From positions 186,001 through 250,000 of the forward strand of contig NZ_SRPJ01000002.1 of assembly GCF_004785665.1 (NCBI RefSeq): 64,000 bases of DNA, written 5' to 3'. Of the stretch, positions 1 to 9,450 are shown piece after piece. Source of the stretch: Staphylococcus pragensis. Lineage in GTDB: Bacteria; Bacillota; Bacilli; Staphylococcales; Staphylococcaceae. Position 1 is the first letter of the stretch. Every line of letters starts with the position of its first letter. The position numbers and the translations under genes were made by a program. The notes under the pieces were generated by a model that saw nothing but the letters and a program-made list of their open reading frames with translations, searched no databases and was not told the DNA's origin.

Positions 1-194
1 ACGCTATCAATAATATCTGTCCACATAAGCAAGGACCTTTATCAGAAGGGACAGTGAGTGGCGAGTTTGTGTACTGTCCTCTTCATGATCAAAAGATTGA
101 TTTGAGAAACGGAGAGGTTCAAGAACCTGATACAGGTTGCGTAGAAACATATAAAGTTGAAGTACATGACGGAGACGTCTACGTATGTCTTTAA
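1..194 (+). CDS. nirD: Nitrite reductase [NAD(P)H] small subunit, 3' end only
   Basis: The frame is open from the window edge to a TAA at 192-194 and encodes the C-terminal ~63 residues of a Rieske-type protein. The ligand motifs CPH and CPLH are both visible, as in NirD/NasE small subunits that carry a [2Fe-2S] cluster and work with NirB to reduce nitrite to ammonia in the cytoplasm. The stop overlaps the start of the next gene (ATG at 185), which indicates translational coupling. The large subunit NirB should lie just upstream, outside the window. The 5' part is missing only because of the window edge. Confidence 0.9.
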   Translation, partial: AINNICPHKQGPLSEGTVSGEFVYCPLHDQKIDLRNGEVQEPDTGCVETYKVEVHDGDVYVCL

Positions 195-1129
195 ATGCAG
201 AACCGAAAGTCTATTTAATCGGGGCAGGTCCAGGTAACCCTAATCTGTTAACTAAAAAAGCTGAGCGCATCCTTCGTAAAGCAGATGTGATACTTTATGA
301 TCGTCTCGTCAATCCATTAATTATTCAGTATGCATCACCTTCAACTGAAGTGATAGATGTCGGTAAAAAACCTTATGCGAAACACATACAACAAGAAGAA
401 ATCAATTTAAAGATTGTTGAAGCGACGAAAAGACATCGTATCGTTGTTCGTTTAAAAGGTGGAGATCCAGCTATTTTTGGACGCGTCACTGAAGAAATTG
501 ATACTTTGAAAGCGCATGGTATCTCGTATGAAATCGTTCCAGGTGTAACGTCAGCAAGCGCAGCCGTAGCTAACATGGATATAGGTCTAACCATGCGAAG
601 TATTGCGCCAAGCGTGACGTTCTCAACCGGTCATTTTAAAGATTCTATTAATCGTGAAACAGATATTCGGAATCTCATTAATGGCGGTACATTAGCTATC
701 TATATGGGTATCAAACGACTGAATCATATTATTAAGCAAATCACTGTCTATACCAACGAAGATTATTCAATTGCGATTGTGTTTAATGCGACTTGCTATA
801 ACCAGAAGGTCATCATTGGCAAACTTAGTACGATTGAAGCGCAGTTACAACAGCTCAATTTAGAAAGTGAACCAGGTATTTGTATTCTTGGCGCGATGGT
901 TGAATATATTGATAAAGACAAAGTGGAACAAAGTGAAGCACAACACGATGAAACATTATATATCATTAATGGTTCGAAAGATGAAGCATTGTTAACTGCT
1001 GAAGACCTTTCGGAAAAGGGGAAACATTGTCTACTCGCATATGATGATAGTTACCATAAATCACAACAATGGTTATATCAAAGTATAATAGACAAACATC
1101 ATTTTAAATTTATCGAAACTACATATTAA
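185..1129 (+). CDS. cobA: Uroporphyrinogen-III C-methyltransferase (siroheme synthesis)
   Basis: A 314-residue SUMT family protein. It methylates uroporphyrinogen III at C2 and C7 using S-adenosylmethionine to give precorrin-2, the precursor of the siroheme needed by NirB. The N-terminal glycine-rich motif VYLIGAGPGNPNLLT, the LKGGDPAIFGR motif near residue 90 and the VPGVTSASA motif near residue 120 are typical of the tetrapyrrole methylase fold. The C-terminal ~80 residues are less conserved and are not recognised as a uroporphyrinogen-III synthase domain. It overlaps the end of nirD by 10 bases, so it belongs to the nir operon. It is also called sumT or nasF in related species. Confidence 0.9.
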   Translation: MSLNAEPKVYLIGAGPGNPNLLTKKAERILRKADVILYDRLVNPLIIQYASPSTEVIDVGKKPYAKHIQQEEINLKIVEATKRHRIVVRLKGGDPAIFGRVTEEIDTLKAHGISYEIVPGVTSASAAVANMDIGLTMRSIAPSVTFSTGHFKDSINRETDIRNLINGGTLAIYMGIKRLNHIIKQITVYTNEDYSIAIVFNATCYNQKVIIGKLSTIEAQLQQLNLESEPGICILGAMVEYIDKDKVEQSEAQHDETLYIINGSKDEALLTAEDLSEKGKHCLLAYDDSYHKSQQWLYQSIIDKHHFKFIETTY

Positions 1130-1154
1130 GCATTTCAGCTTTATATCTTAATTC

Positions 1155-1205
1155 ATAGTCATACAGAACAGTGATCATTTATCACTTCTGTATGACTATT
1201 TTTTA
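1155..1205 (+). terminator. Rho-independent terminator after the nir/cobA operon
   Basis: A 14-bp perfect stem (ATAGTCATACAGAA paired with TTCTGTATGACTAT) is followed by a T-run. It separates the nir operon from the narG promoter. Confidence 0.85.
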
Positions 1206-1260
1206 TTTATAGAAAATGTATCGACGTTGCATGTCTTTTTAGGGATTCTTCTATATGAAA

Positions 1261-1274
1261 TAGGTATTTCCCTA
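1261..1274. promoter_or_regulatory. Putative NreC binding site upstream of narG
   Basis: TAGGTATTTCCCTA matches the inverted repeat described for staphylococcal NreC targets (TAGGG-N4-CCCTA) with one mismatch. It lies about 75 bases upstream of the likely narG transcription start, a suitable place for an activator. Confidence 0.6.
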
Positions 1275-1285
1275 ATATATTTACT

Positions 1286-1303
1286 TTGTGAAAAAATGTA
1301 CAA
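1286..1303. promoter_or_regulatory. Putative Rex operator at the narG promoter
   Basis: TTGTGAAAAAATGTACAA matches the Rex consensus (TTGTGA-W6-TCACAA) at all but two positions. Rex releases DNA when NADH rises, so this would link narG to redox state. It lies just upstream of the -35 element. Confidence 0.5.
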
Positions 1304-1308
1304 TTAAC

Positions 1309-1336
1309 TTGAATTAATAAGTAATTAACATATAAC
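1309..1336 (+). promoter_or_regulatory. Putative narG promoter
   Basis: TTGAAT at 1309-1314 and TATAAC at 1331-1336 are separated by 16 bases. They lie downstream of the NreC-like and Rex-like sites and upstream of the ribosome binding site TAGGAGG. Confidence 0.5.
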
Positions 1337-1378
1337 GTAACAAGCTAAATACCTTGCTCGGTAGGAGGATTTATATAA

Positions 1379-4300
1379 ATGGGAAAATTTGGATTAAATT
1401 TTTTTAAACCAACTGAAAAATTTAATGGTAATTGGTCAGTACTTGAAAGCAAAAGTAGAGAATGGGAAAAAATGTATCGTGAAAGATGGAGTCATGACAA
1501 AGTCGTTAGAACGACACATGGTGTGAACTGTACAGGCTCATGTTCATGGAAAGTCTTTGTTAAAAACGGCGTCATCACATGGGAAAATCAACAAATTGAT
1601 TATCCTAGTTGTGGGCCAGATATGCCTGAATTTGAACCTCGTGGATGTCCACGTGGTGCCTCATTTTCATGGTATGAATATAGCCCGTTACGTGTTAAAT
1701 ATCCATATATTAGAGGTAAATTATTAGAATTATGGACGACAGCTTTAGAAGAAAATAATGGTAACCGTATAGCGGCTTGGGCTTCAATTGTTGAAGATGA
1801 AGATAAAGCTAAAGCATATAAAGAAGCACGTGGTATGGGTGGTCATGTACGCTCTAATTGGAAAGACGTTACGGACATTATTGCTGCTCAAATCTTATAT
1901 ACAATTAAAAAAGATGGTCCAGATAGAATCGCTGGATTTACACCAATACCAGCTATGTCGATGATCAGTTATGCAGCAGGGGCAAGATTCATTAATTTAC
2001 TAGGTGGTGAAATGCTTAGTTTCTATGACTGGTATGCTGACTTGCCTCCTGCATCTCCACAAATTTGGGGTGAACAAACAGATGTGCCTGAATCAAGTGA
2101 CTGGTACAACGCTTCTTATATTATTATGTGGGGTTCTAACGTACCATTAACACGTACACCGGATGCTCATTTTATGACAGAAGTAAGATACAAAGGAACT
2201 AAAGTTGTTTCAGTAGCACCTGACTACGCAGAGAACGTTAAATTTGCAGATAACTGGTTAGCACCAAATCCTGGAACGGATGCTGCGGTAGCACAAGCCA
2301 TGACACACGTTATCTTACAAGAATTTTATGAAGATCACCCAAGTGAAATGTTCATCAATTATTCTAAACAATATTCAGATATGCCATTCGTGATTATGTT
2401 GGATGAAGATGAAAATGGTTATAAAGCAGGAAGATTCTTACGTGCCAGTGACTTAGGAATGGAAAGTGACAATAGTGAATGGAAACCAGTTATCCATGAC
2501 ACGATTAGCCATCAATTTGTCGTACCAAATGGCACAATGGGCCAACGTTGGGAAGAAGGCAAAAAATGGAATTTGAAATTAGAAACAGAAGATGGCACTA
2601 AAATAAATCCTGCAATGTCAATGGCTGAGGAAGATTATGAACTTAAAATAATTCAATTCCCATTCTTTGATAGTAAAGGAGATGGCATCTTTGAAAGACC
2701 GATTGCTACAAGGAAAGTAACATTAGCAGACGGTAAAGAAGTATATGTAGCGACAGTCTACGATTTAATGACAAGTCAATATGGGATTAAACGCTTCAAT
2801 CACGAATTAGAAGCAAAGTCGTATGATGATAAAGAATCTAAATATACACCAGCTTGGCAAGAAAGTGTGACAGGTATTAAACCAGAATTAATCACACAAG
2901 TAGCAAGAGAATTTGCACAGAACGCTATTGATACTAAAGGACGCTCAATGATTATCATGGGTGCTGGTATTAACCACTGGTTCAATTCGGATACGATTTA
3001 CCGTGCCGTTTTAAACTTAGTTCTATTATGTGGTTGCCAAGGTGTTAATGGTGGCGGTTGGGCGCACTATGTTGGACAAGAGAAATGTCGTCCTATTGAA
3101 GGTTGGAATACTGTCGCTTTCGCCAAAGATTGGCAAGGTCCACCACGTTTACAAAATGGTACAAGTTGGTTCTACTTCGCAACAGACCAATGGAAATATG
3201 AAGAATCAAATGTTGATAAATTAAAATCACCATTAGCTCAAAATATTAAGCATCAACATCCAGCTGATTACAATGTTACAGCTGCTAGATTAGGATGGTT
3301 ACCTTCATATCCTCAATTTAATAAAAACAGCTTATTGTTTGGGGAAGAAGCTAAAGACGCGGGCGATGACTCTAATGAAGCAATTTTAAAAAGAGCAATT
3401 GACTCTGTTAAGAATAAAGAAACTCAATTTGCAGTTGAAGATCCTGATTTAAGAAAAAATCATCCTAAAACATTATTTGTATGGCGTTCAAATTTAATTT
3501 CAAGTTCAGCTAAAGGCCAAGAATACTTCATGAAACATTTATTAGGTACACGTTCAAATTTAATTTCAAGTTCAGCTAAAGGCCAAGAATACTTCATGAA
3601 ACATTTATTAGGTACACGTTCAGGTTTAATGGCTGAACCTAATGAAGAAGATAAACCAGAAGAAATTAAATGGCGCGAAGAGACAGTAGGGAAATTAGAT
3701 TTACTCGTATCATTAGACTTCCGTATGACAGCAACACCGCTTTATTCAGATATTGTGTTGCCGGCTGCGACTTGGTATGAAAAACACGATTTATCATCAA
3801 CAGATATGCATCCATTTGTGCATCCCTTCAATCCAGCAATCGATCCATTATGGGAATCACGTTCAGACTGGGATATTTATAAAACATTAAGTAAAGCAGT
3901 TTCTGAAATGGCTAAAGATTATTTACCAGGCACATTTAAAGATGTGGTGACATCACCACTAGGTCATGACTCTAAACAAGAACTTGGCTCAGAATACGGT
4001 ATTGCTAAAGATTGGTCTAAAGGTGAAGTCGAAGCTATTCCAGGAAAAACAATGCCAAACTTCTCAATTGTAGAGCGTGATTATACAAAAATTTATGATA
4101 AATACGTCACTTTAGGACCTTTACTTGAAAAAGCAAAAGTGGGTGCACATGGCGTAAGTTATGAAGTCAAAGATGAATACAATGAACTGAAAAGTATGGT
4201 AGGTACATGGAACGATGAAGATGAAAACTCAGTGAGAAATAATCGTCCACGTATTGATACTGCACGTAAAGTAGCCGATGCAATATTAAATATTTCATCA

Positions 4301-5128
4301 GCAACGAATGGCAAATTATCTCAAAAATCATATGAAGATTTAGAAAATCAAACAGGTATGAAATTAAAAGATATTTCTAAAGAACGTGCGTCAGAAAAGA
4401 TTTCATTTTTAAATATTACATCACAACCTCGTGAAGTCATACCGACCGCTGTGTTTCCAGGTTCAAATAAAAATGGACGTAGATATTCTCCATTTACAAC
4501 AAATATTGAACGCTTAGTGCCATTTAGAACTTTAACAGGTAGACAAAGTTATTACATCGATCATGAAGTCTTCCAACAATTTGGAGAAAGTTTACCGGTA
4601 TATAAACCAACATTGCCACCTATGGTCTTTGGAGCAAGAGATAAGAAAGTGAAAGGTGGACAAGATGCTTTAGTTTTACGTTACCTTACACCACATGGTA
4701 AATGGAATATCCACTCAACATACCAAGACAATGAACGTATGTTGACATTATTTAGAGGTGGCCCAGTAGTGTGGTTATCAAATGAAGATGCTGAAGAACA
4801 TGGCATCAATGATAATGATTGGCTAGAAGTTTATAACCGTAATAGCGTAGTAACTGCTAGAGCCGTAACCTCACATCGTATGCCTAAAGGCACAATGTTT
4901 ATGTACCATGCACAAGATAAACATATTGAAACACCAGGATCAGAAATTACTGATACACGTGGTGGTTCACACAATGCACCAACAAGAATTCACTTAAAAC
5001 CTACACAACTTGTAGGTGGTTATGCACAAATTAGTTATCACTTTAACTACTATGGTCCAATTGGAAATCAAAGAGATGTTTATGTAGCCGTAAGAAAAAT
5101 GAAGGAGGTAAATTGGCTTGAAGATTAA
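1379..5128 (+). CDS. narG: Respiratory nitrate reductase alpha subunit, with 22-residue internal duplication
   Basis: The molybdenum catalytic subunit that reduces nitrate to nitrite at the cytoplasmic face of the membrane. The N-terminal His-Cys motif for the FS0 cluster (HGVNCTGSCSWKVF and GCPRG, residues ~47-95) is present, as is the YADLPPASPQ segment that carries the molybdenum-ligand Asp. It is 1249 residues long; staphylococcal NarG is usually about 20 shorter. The excess is explained by a perfect tandem duplication: residues 703-724 and 725-746 are identical, from RSNLISSSAKG to KHLLGT. E. coli NarG has this conserved segment once. Everything downstream stays in frame. The extra loop lies in a conserved part of the molybdopterin domain, so folding or activity could be impaired. 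First gene of narGHJI; its end overlaps narH. Confidence 0.95.
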   Translation: MGKFGLNFFKPTEKFNGNWSVLESKSREWEKMYRERWSHDKVVRTTHGVNCTGSCSWKVFVKNGVITWENQQIDYPSCGPDMPEFEPRGCPRGASFSWYEYSPLRVKYPYIRGKLLELWTTALEENNGNRIAAWASIVEDEDKAKAYKEARGMGGHVRSNWKDVTDIIAAQILYTIKKDGPDRIAGFTPIPAMSMISYAAGARFINLLGGEMLSFYDWYADLPPASPQIWGEQTDVPESSDWYNASYIIMWGSNVPLTRTPDAHFMTEVRYKGTKVVSVAPDYAENVKFADNWLAPNPGTDAAVAQAMTHVILQEFYEDHPSEMFINYSKQYSDMPFVIMLDEDENGYKAGRFLRASDLGMESDNSEWKPVIHDTISHQFVVPNGTMGQRWEEGKKWNLKLETEDGTKINPAMSMAEEDYELKIIQFPFFDSKGDGIFERPIATRKVTLADGKEVYVATVYDLMTSQYGIKRFNHELEAKSYDDKESKYTPAWQESVTGIKPELITQVAREFAQNAIDTKGRSMIIMGAGINHWFNSDTIYRAVLNLVLLCGCQGVNGGGWAHYVGQEKCRPIEGWNTVAFAKDWQGPPRLQNGTSWFYFATDQWKYEESNVDKLKSPLAQNIKHQHPADYNVTAARLGWLPSYPQFNKNSLLFGEEAKDAGDDSNEAILKRAIDSVKNKETQFAVEDPDLRKNHPKTLFVWRSNLISSSAKGQEYFMKHLLGTRSNLISSSAKGQEYFMKHLLGTRSGLMAEPNEEDKPEEIKWREETVGKLDLLVSLDFRMTATPLYSDIVLPAATWYEKHDLSSTDMHPFVHPFNPAIDPLWESRSDWDIYKTLSKAVSEMAKDYLPGTFKDVVTSPLGHDSKQELGSEYGIAKDWSKGEVEAIPGKTMPNFSIVERDYTKIYDKYVTLGPLLEKAKVGAHGVSYEVKDEYNELKSMVGTWNDEDENSVRNNRPRIDTARKVADAILNISSATNGKLSQKSYEDLENQTGMKLKDISKERASEKISFLNITSQPREVIPTAVFPGSNKNGRRYSPFTTNIERLVPFRTLTGRQSYYIDHEVFQQFGESLPVYKPTLPPMVFGARDKKVKGGQDALVLRYLTPHGKWNIHSTYQDNERMLTLFRGGPVVWLSNEDAEEHGINDNDWLEVYNRNSVVTARAVTSHRMPKGTMFMYHAQDKHIETPGSEITDTRGGSHNAPTRIHLKPTQLVGGYAQISYHFNYYGPIGNQRDVYVAVRKMKEVNWLED
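3485..3616 (+). repeat. Perfect 66-bp tandem duplication within narG
   Basis: The unit 3485-3550 is repeated base for base at 3551-3616, and the next six bases (CGTTCA, 3617-3622) begin a third partial copy. The unit is a multiple of three, so the frame is kept. The endpoints share CGTTCA and a nearby TTTAAT, consistent with slippage at short homology. Confidence 0.97.
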
Positions 5129-6671
5129 AGCGCAGATTGCAATGGTGTTAAATTTAGATAAATGCATAGGTTGCCACACTTGCAGCGTAACATGTAAAAA
5201 CACTTGGACGAACCGTCCAGGTGCAGAATACATGTGGTTTAACAACGTAGAAACTAAACCAGGTGTAGGATATCCAAAACGATGGGAAGACCAAGAACAT
5301 TATAAAGGTGGATGGGTCTTAAATAAAAAAGGAAAATTAGAACTTAAAACGGGGAGTCGTTTATCAAAAATTGCTTTAGGTAAAATCTTTTACAACCCTG
5401 ATATGCCTCTTATTAAAGATTATTATGAACCATGGACATATAACTATGAACATTTAACAACTGCGAAAGAAGGTAAACATTCACCGGTAGCCAAAGCACA
5501 TTCAATCATCTCAGGTGATAAATTGGATCTTGAATGGGGTCCTAACTGGGAAGACGATTTAGCAGGTGCGCATATCACAGGTCCAGAAGATCCTAATATT
5601 CAAAAAATCGAAGAAGATATTAAATTCCAATTCGATGAAACATTTATGATGTATTTACCTCGTTTATGTGAACATTGTTTAAATCCTAGTTGCGTCGCTT
5701 CATGTCCTTCAGGTGCAATGTACAAACATGATGAAGATGGTATTGTTTTAGTGGACCAAGATGCTTGTCGTGGTTGGCGCTACTGTATGACAGGTTGCCC
5801 TTATAAAAAAGTTTACTTCAACTGGAAGACTAATAAAGCAGAGAAATGTACATTCTGTTTCCCAAGAATTGAAGCAGGTTTACCTACAGTATGTTCAGAA
5901 ACATGTGTAGGTAGAATGAGATACTTAGGTGTACTTTTATATGATGCTGATAGAGTACATGAAGCTGCATCTGCTGAAAATGAACAAGATTTATATGAAA
6001 AACAATTAGATATATTCTTAAACCCATTTGATGAAGAAGTAATTGAACAAGCTGAAAAAGATGGCATTAGTTATGAATGGATTGAAGCAGCACAAAACTC
6101 ACCAGTGTATAAATTAGCAATTGAATATAAAATTGCATTCCCATTACATCCAGAGTATAGAACAATGCCTATGGTTTGGTATTGTCCACCACTTAGTCCT
6201 ATCATGAGTTATTTTGAAGGGAAAAATGCTGGCCAAAATCCTGATATGATTTTCCCAGCGATTGAGGAAATGCGCTTACCAATCGAGTATTTAGCTAATT
6301 TATTCACAGCAGGTGATGTACAACCTGTTAAAGAAGCACTTCAAAAAATGGCCATGATGAGAAGTTATATGCGTTCTCAAATCACTGGTAGAGAATATGA
6401 TAGTTATAAACTTGAACGACTTGGTTTGTCAGAAATTCAAATTCAAGAAATGTATCGTTTATTAGGTTTAGCAAAATATGAAGATCGTTTCGTCATTCCA
6501 ACATCTCATAAAGAAACGTATTTAGATACGTATCATGCACAAGGCAGCCAAGGATATGGCGGAGAATACTTCGGAGATAATTGTGAAGGTTGTGGCGTAG
6601 CAGTAGGTTCAGGAAAAACAGGACAAGAAATTTATAATGATAATTTCTATGGAGGTATCTTCCGTGATTAA
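5118..6671 (+). CDS. narH: Respiratory nitrate reductase beta subunit (iron-sulfur)
   Basis: A 517-residue electron-transfer subunit that passes electrons from NarI heme to NarG through [4Fe-4S]/[3Fe-4S] clusters. Cysteine groups are seen at the N-terminus (CIGCHTCSVTCKNTW), in the middle (CEHCLNPSCVASCPSG, then CRGWRYCMTGCPYKK, with the Trp typical of the [3Fe-4S] site) and at CTFCFPRIEAGLPTVCSETCVGR. The start is TTG, preceded by AAGGAGG at a good distance, and overlaps the end of narG by 11 bases. The length and all cluster motifs look intact. Confidence 0.95.
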   Translation: MKIKAQIAMVLNLDKCIGCHTCSVTCKNTWTNRPGAEYMWFNNVETKPGVGYPKRWEDQEHYKGGWVLNKKGKLELKTGSRLSKIALGKIFYNPDMPLIKDYYEPWTYNYEHLTTAKEGKHSPVAKAHSIISGDKLDLEWGPNWEDDLAGAHITGPEDPNIQKIEEDIKFQFDETFMMYLPRLCEHCLNPSCVASCPSGAMYKHDEDGIVLVDQDACRGWRYCMTGCPYKKVYFNWKTNKAEKCTFCFPRIEAGLPTVCSETCVGRMRYLGVLLYDADRVHEAASAENEQDLYEKQLDIFLNPFDEEVIEQAEKDGISYEWIEAAQNSPVYKLAIEYKIAFPLHPEYRTMPMVWYCPPLSPIMSYFEGKNAGQNPDMIFPAIEEMRLPIEYLANLFTAGDVQPVKEALQKMAMMRSYMRSQITGREYDSYKLERLGLSEIQIQEMYRLLGLAKYEDRFVIPTSHKETYLDTYHAQGSQGYGGEYFGDNCEGCGVAVGSGKTGQEIYNDNFYGGIFRD

Positions 6672-7239
6672 TTTACAACAATTTCTATATTATCAAAAAA
6701 GTTTCGGTTACATTGCGCAACAATTGAATTTTCCTGAAAAACTAACGTTTCATCCAAAGACTTTCAACGAAACAATTGATGAATCTCATCCAGGCTATGA
6801 AGACTTAGTAAAATACCGTGAAATTATGCATCAATTCTCGTTATCAGAAATTAAAGCAATTTATACAGATACATTTGATTTTAATAAAAAAACGCCGCTT
6901 TATATGACTTACAACAAGTTTGATACGCAAAAAGAACGTGGTCAAATGTTGGCTAAATTGAAAGTCTTATATGAAATGTTTGGATTAGAGATGGCTAGTA
7001 ATGAGTTATCAGATTATCTACCTTTAATGTTGCAATTTTTACATGTAGCACAATGGCAAAATGATCCACGTGCTGAAGGAAATATTGAACTCGTCATTAT
7101 GATTATTGAAGATGGTACGTATGAAATGGCGAATCAATTGGCACAAGATAATAACCCATATGTATACGTGATTCGTGCACTGCGCAATACACTTAAAGCA
7201 TGTTTAAATATTCCAAATGAGGTGACGTCTCATGCTTAA
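6664..7239 (+). CDS. narJ: Nitrate reductase assembly chaperone
   Basis: A NarJ/TorD-family chaperone of 191 residues that helps insert the molybdenum cofactor into NarG before membrane attachment; it is not part of the final enzyme. I chose the GTG at 6664, because GGAGGT lies 9-14 bases upstream and the protein then begins MINLQQFLYYQKSFGYIAQQL. The upstream ATG at 6637 lacks a ribosome binding site and lies inside narH. It overlaps narH by 8 bases and narI by 8 bases, a tightly coupled operon. Confidence 0.9.
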   Translation: MINLQQFLYYQKSFGYIAQQLNFPEKLTFHPKTFNETIDESHPGYEDLVKYREIMHQFSLSEIKAIYTDTFDFNKKTPLYMTYNKFDTQKERGQMLAKLKVLYEMFGLEMASNELSDYLPLMLQFLHVAQWQNDPRAEGNIELVIMIIEDGTYEMANQLAQDNNPYVYVIRALRNTLKACLNIPNEVTSHA

Positions 7240-7915
7240 TCAATTTTTATGGATTATCTTTCCATATCTATGTGTAGCTATTTTTGTAGTAGGGCATATT
7301 GCACGTTATAAATATGATCAATTCTCATGGACAGCTAAATCAAGTGAATTGATTGAGAAGAAACAACTTAAATGGGGAAGTTTATTATTTCATTTAGGTA
7401 TCATTCCAGTATTCTTTGGCCACGTGGTAGGTTTAGCTATTCCAGCTAAATGGATAGATGGCTTAGGTGTAAGTGAAGAGATGTATCACTTCGGCGCTGT
7501 TTATATCGGTAGTATCTTTGGTATAATAACATTTATTGGTATGTTACTTTTAACGGCAAGACGTATTACTATCAAAAATGTTCGAAGATTAAGTTCAGCT
7601 TCAGATATTTTTGTGAACTTTTTATTAATATTAATTATTTTCATGGGTTGTTATTCAACTTTAGTGACGAATGCGATAGTAAGTGATTTTGATTATCGTC
7701 AAACGATTTCTATTTGGTTTAGACATCTCTTCACATTTTCACCTAATGCGAGTTTAATGACTGACGTACCGCTATCATTTAAGATGCATATTTTACTTGG
7801 ATTTACGATTTTAGCTTGTTGGCCATTTACGCGATTAGTACATGTGTGGAGCGTGCCTTTATCCTATACGAATAGAAGATATATCATTTACCGCAGACAT
7901 AAAACACGCTCATGA
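7232..7915 (+). CDS. narI: Respiratory nitrate reductase gamma subunit (cytochrome b)
   Basis: A 227-residue membrane subunit with about five hydrophobic segments that binds two b hemes and oxidises menaquinol, feeding electrons to NarH. Conserved histidines are seen in the hydrophobic segments, for example GHIARYK near residue 22, FHLGIIPVFFGHVVGL near residue 55, and HILLGFTILACWPFTRLVHVWS near the C-terminus. This is the last structural gene of nitrate reductase. The nreABC sensor genes follow directly, with nreA starting 20 bases later. Confidence 0.95.
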   Translation: MLNQFLWIIFPYLCVAIFVVGHIARYKYDQFSWTAKSSELIEKKQLKWGSLLFHLGIIPVFFGHVVGLAIPAKWIDGLGVSEEMYHFGAVYIGSIFGIITFIGMLLLTARRITIKNVRRLSSASDIFVNFLLILIIFMGCYSTLVTNAIVSDFDYRQTISIWFRHLFTFSPNASLMTDVPLSFKMHILLGFTILACWPFTRLVHVWSVPLSYTNRRYIIYRRHKTRS

Positions 7916-7935
7916 TGATGAAAGGAGATACGCAA

Positions 7936-8385
7936 GTGCCCATTGAACCTTTGATTCAAGAAGAGGCTTTTCAAGACGAATTAAATCGTTTAAGAATAGA
8001 GGAAGGATATGATTTTGCAGGGGTGGCATTATATGAATATTCATCCACTTCTTCCCCTATTAAATGGCGTTATGTATCTGGAAGTTTAAATGATCGTTAT
8101 AAATTAATTATTTTGAGAAAAGGTCGTGGATTAGCTGGAATGGTGATGAAAACAGCGAAACGTATGGTCATGTCACAAGTTTCCCATACTTTGACACCTG
8201 GAGAGAAAATTAAATATCCTATCTTAGTTAGTGAAGAATTGACAGCAGTGATTGCGATACCTCTATGTCACAAACAACAAGTATGCGGAGTGTTATTATT
8301 AGGACAACGTGACGAAAAACCACTTCCTGATAATCATAATTTAAATATTAGTGGCAAATTATGGGCATTTACTGAAGAAATGTAG
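7936..8385 (+). CDS. nreA: Nitrate sensor NreA (GAF domain)
   Basis: A single GAF-domain protein of 149 residues that binds nitrate and controls the phosphorylation of NreB in Staphylococcus. The GTG at 7936 is chosen because AAAGGAG at 7921-7927 is properly spaced; the open frame upstream would overlap narI and lacks a ribosome binding site. The GAF core is recognisable from RKGRGLAGMVMKTAKRM through AVIAIPLCHKQQVCGVLLLGQR. It is cotranscribed with narGHJI by position and lies directly against nreB. Confidence 0.9.
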   Translation: MPIEPLIQEEAFQDELNRLRIEEGYDFAGVALYEYSSTSSPIKWRYVSGSLNDRYKLIILRKGRGLAGMVMKTAKRMVMSQVSHTLTPGEKIKYPILVSEELTAVIAIPLCHKQQVCGVLLLGQRDEKPLPDNHNLNISGKLWAFTEEM

Positions 8386-8394
8386 GTGATCAAA

Positions 8395-9429
8395 GTGCTA
8401 AATATTCAAGAGAATACTATCGAACGTTTACTCAAAAAGTATTATGAAAAAACAAATGAAAAAATTGTCTTTATTAATAATGATGGCAAAGTAATTGCGA
8501 TGAATGAAGCGGCCCAAGAAATTATATCACTTGATAACAATTACAGCGTCATGACGGATGTAATATGTAGACGTTGTGAAGGGTATTCTAATGAATTCGC
8601 CTTACAAAGTTGTATTAATTGTTATTTAGATACTTCAACACCTAATGATAAGAACTTTCAAGTGTTTATGAAGACAGTGAATAATAAAGTACAACCTTTT
8701 ACAGCTGCTTATCAATGTATTGATGAAGATGAACAAATATATGCTTTTACGTTACAAGATATTTCACCTCAAATTGAACGTCAAGAAAAGATGTATCAAC
8801 GTCAGATGTTACGTAAAACAATATCTGCCCAAGAGAATGAAAGAAAGCGAATTTCTAGGGAATTACATGATAGCGTAGTTCAAGAAATGCTGAATATTGA
8901 TGTTGAATTACGATTGTTGAAATATCAACAAGAGATGTCACAACTTATAGAAAAATCAGAACATATAGAAAGCTTGATGTCTAATTTAATCAATGATATT
9001 CGTAATTTATCTGTAGAATTAAGACCGTCGTCACTAGATGATTTAGGATTAGAAGCGGCATTTAAGTCATATTTTAAACAGTTTGAAGAAAATTACGGCT
9101 TAGAAATCATTTATCAATCGAATATTAAAGATCATCGATTTAATAGTGAAATAGAAACTGTCGTTTACCGTGTTGTACAAGAAGCTATTTTCAATGCTTT
9201 AAAATATGCTGGTGTCAATTCAGTTGATGTTTCAGTACAACAGACTGAGCATAATTTAATAGCAGAGATTGTAGACAGAGGAGCAGGATTTAATCCTAAT
9301 TCACAGCCACAAGGGACTGGCTTAGGATTATATGGAATGAATGAAAGAGCTGAACTTGTTAAAGGAAAAGTGGATATTGAAACACACATTGGAAAAGGGA
9401 CTATTATTACATTAGAAATACCACTTTAG
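8395..9429 (+). CDS. nreB: Oxygen sensor histidine kinase NreB
   Basis: A cytoplasmic HPK7-type kinase of 344 residues. Four cysteines (about residues 58, 61, 73 and 76, in CRRCEGY and SCINC) hold the oxygen-labile [4Fe-4S] cluster of the PAS-like N-terminus. The phosphorylation motif [15 protein letters not shown] places the His near residue 158. The ATPase domain has N- and G-box motifs ([13 protein letters not shown] and [15 protein letters not shown]). The GTG at 8395 gives the family length of 344; the GTG at 8386 would add three residues. All key residues look intact, so the sensor should work even though its partner NreC is broken here. Confidence 0.93.
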   Translation: MLNIQENTIERLLKKYYEKTNEKIVFINNDGKVIAMNEAAQEIISLDNNYSVMTDVICRRCEGYSNEFALQSCINCYLDTSTPNDKNFQVFMKTVNNKVQPFTAAYQCIDEDEQIYAFTLQDISPQIERQEKMYQRQMLRKTISAQENERKRISRELHDSVVQEMLNIDVELRLLKYQQEMSQLIEKSEHIESLMSNLINDIRNLSVELRPSSLDDLGLEAAFKSYFKQFEENYGLEIIYQSNIKDHRFNSEIETVVYRVVQEAIFNALKYAGVNSVDVSVQQTEHNLIAEIVDRGAGFNPNSQPQGTGLGLYGMNERAELVKGKVDIETHIGKGTIITLEIPL

Positions 9430-9450
9430 AGTACGTAAGGGGAATTTAAA

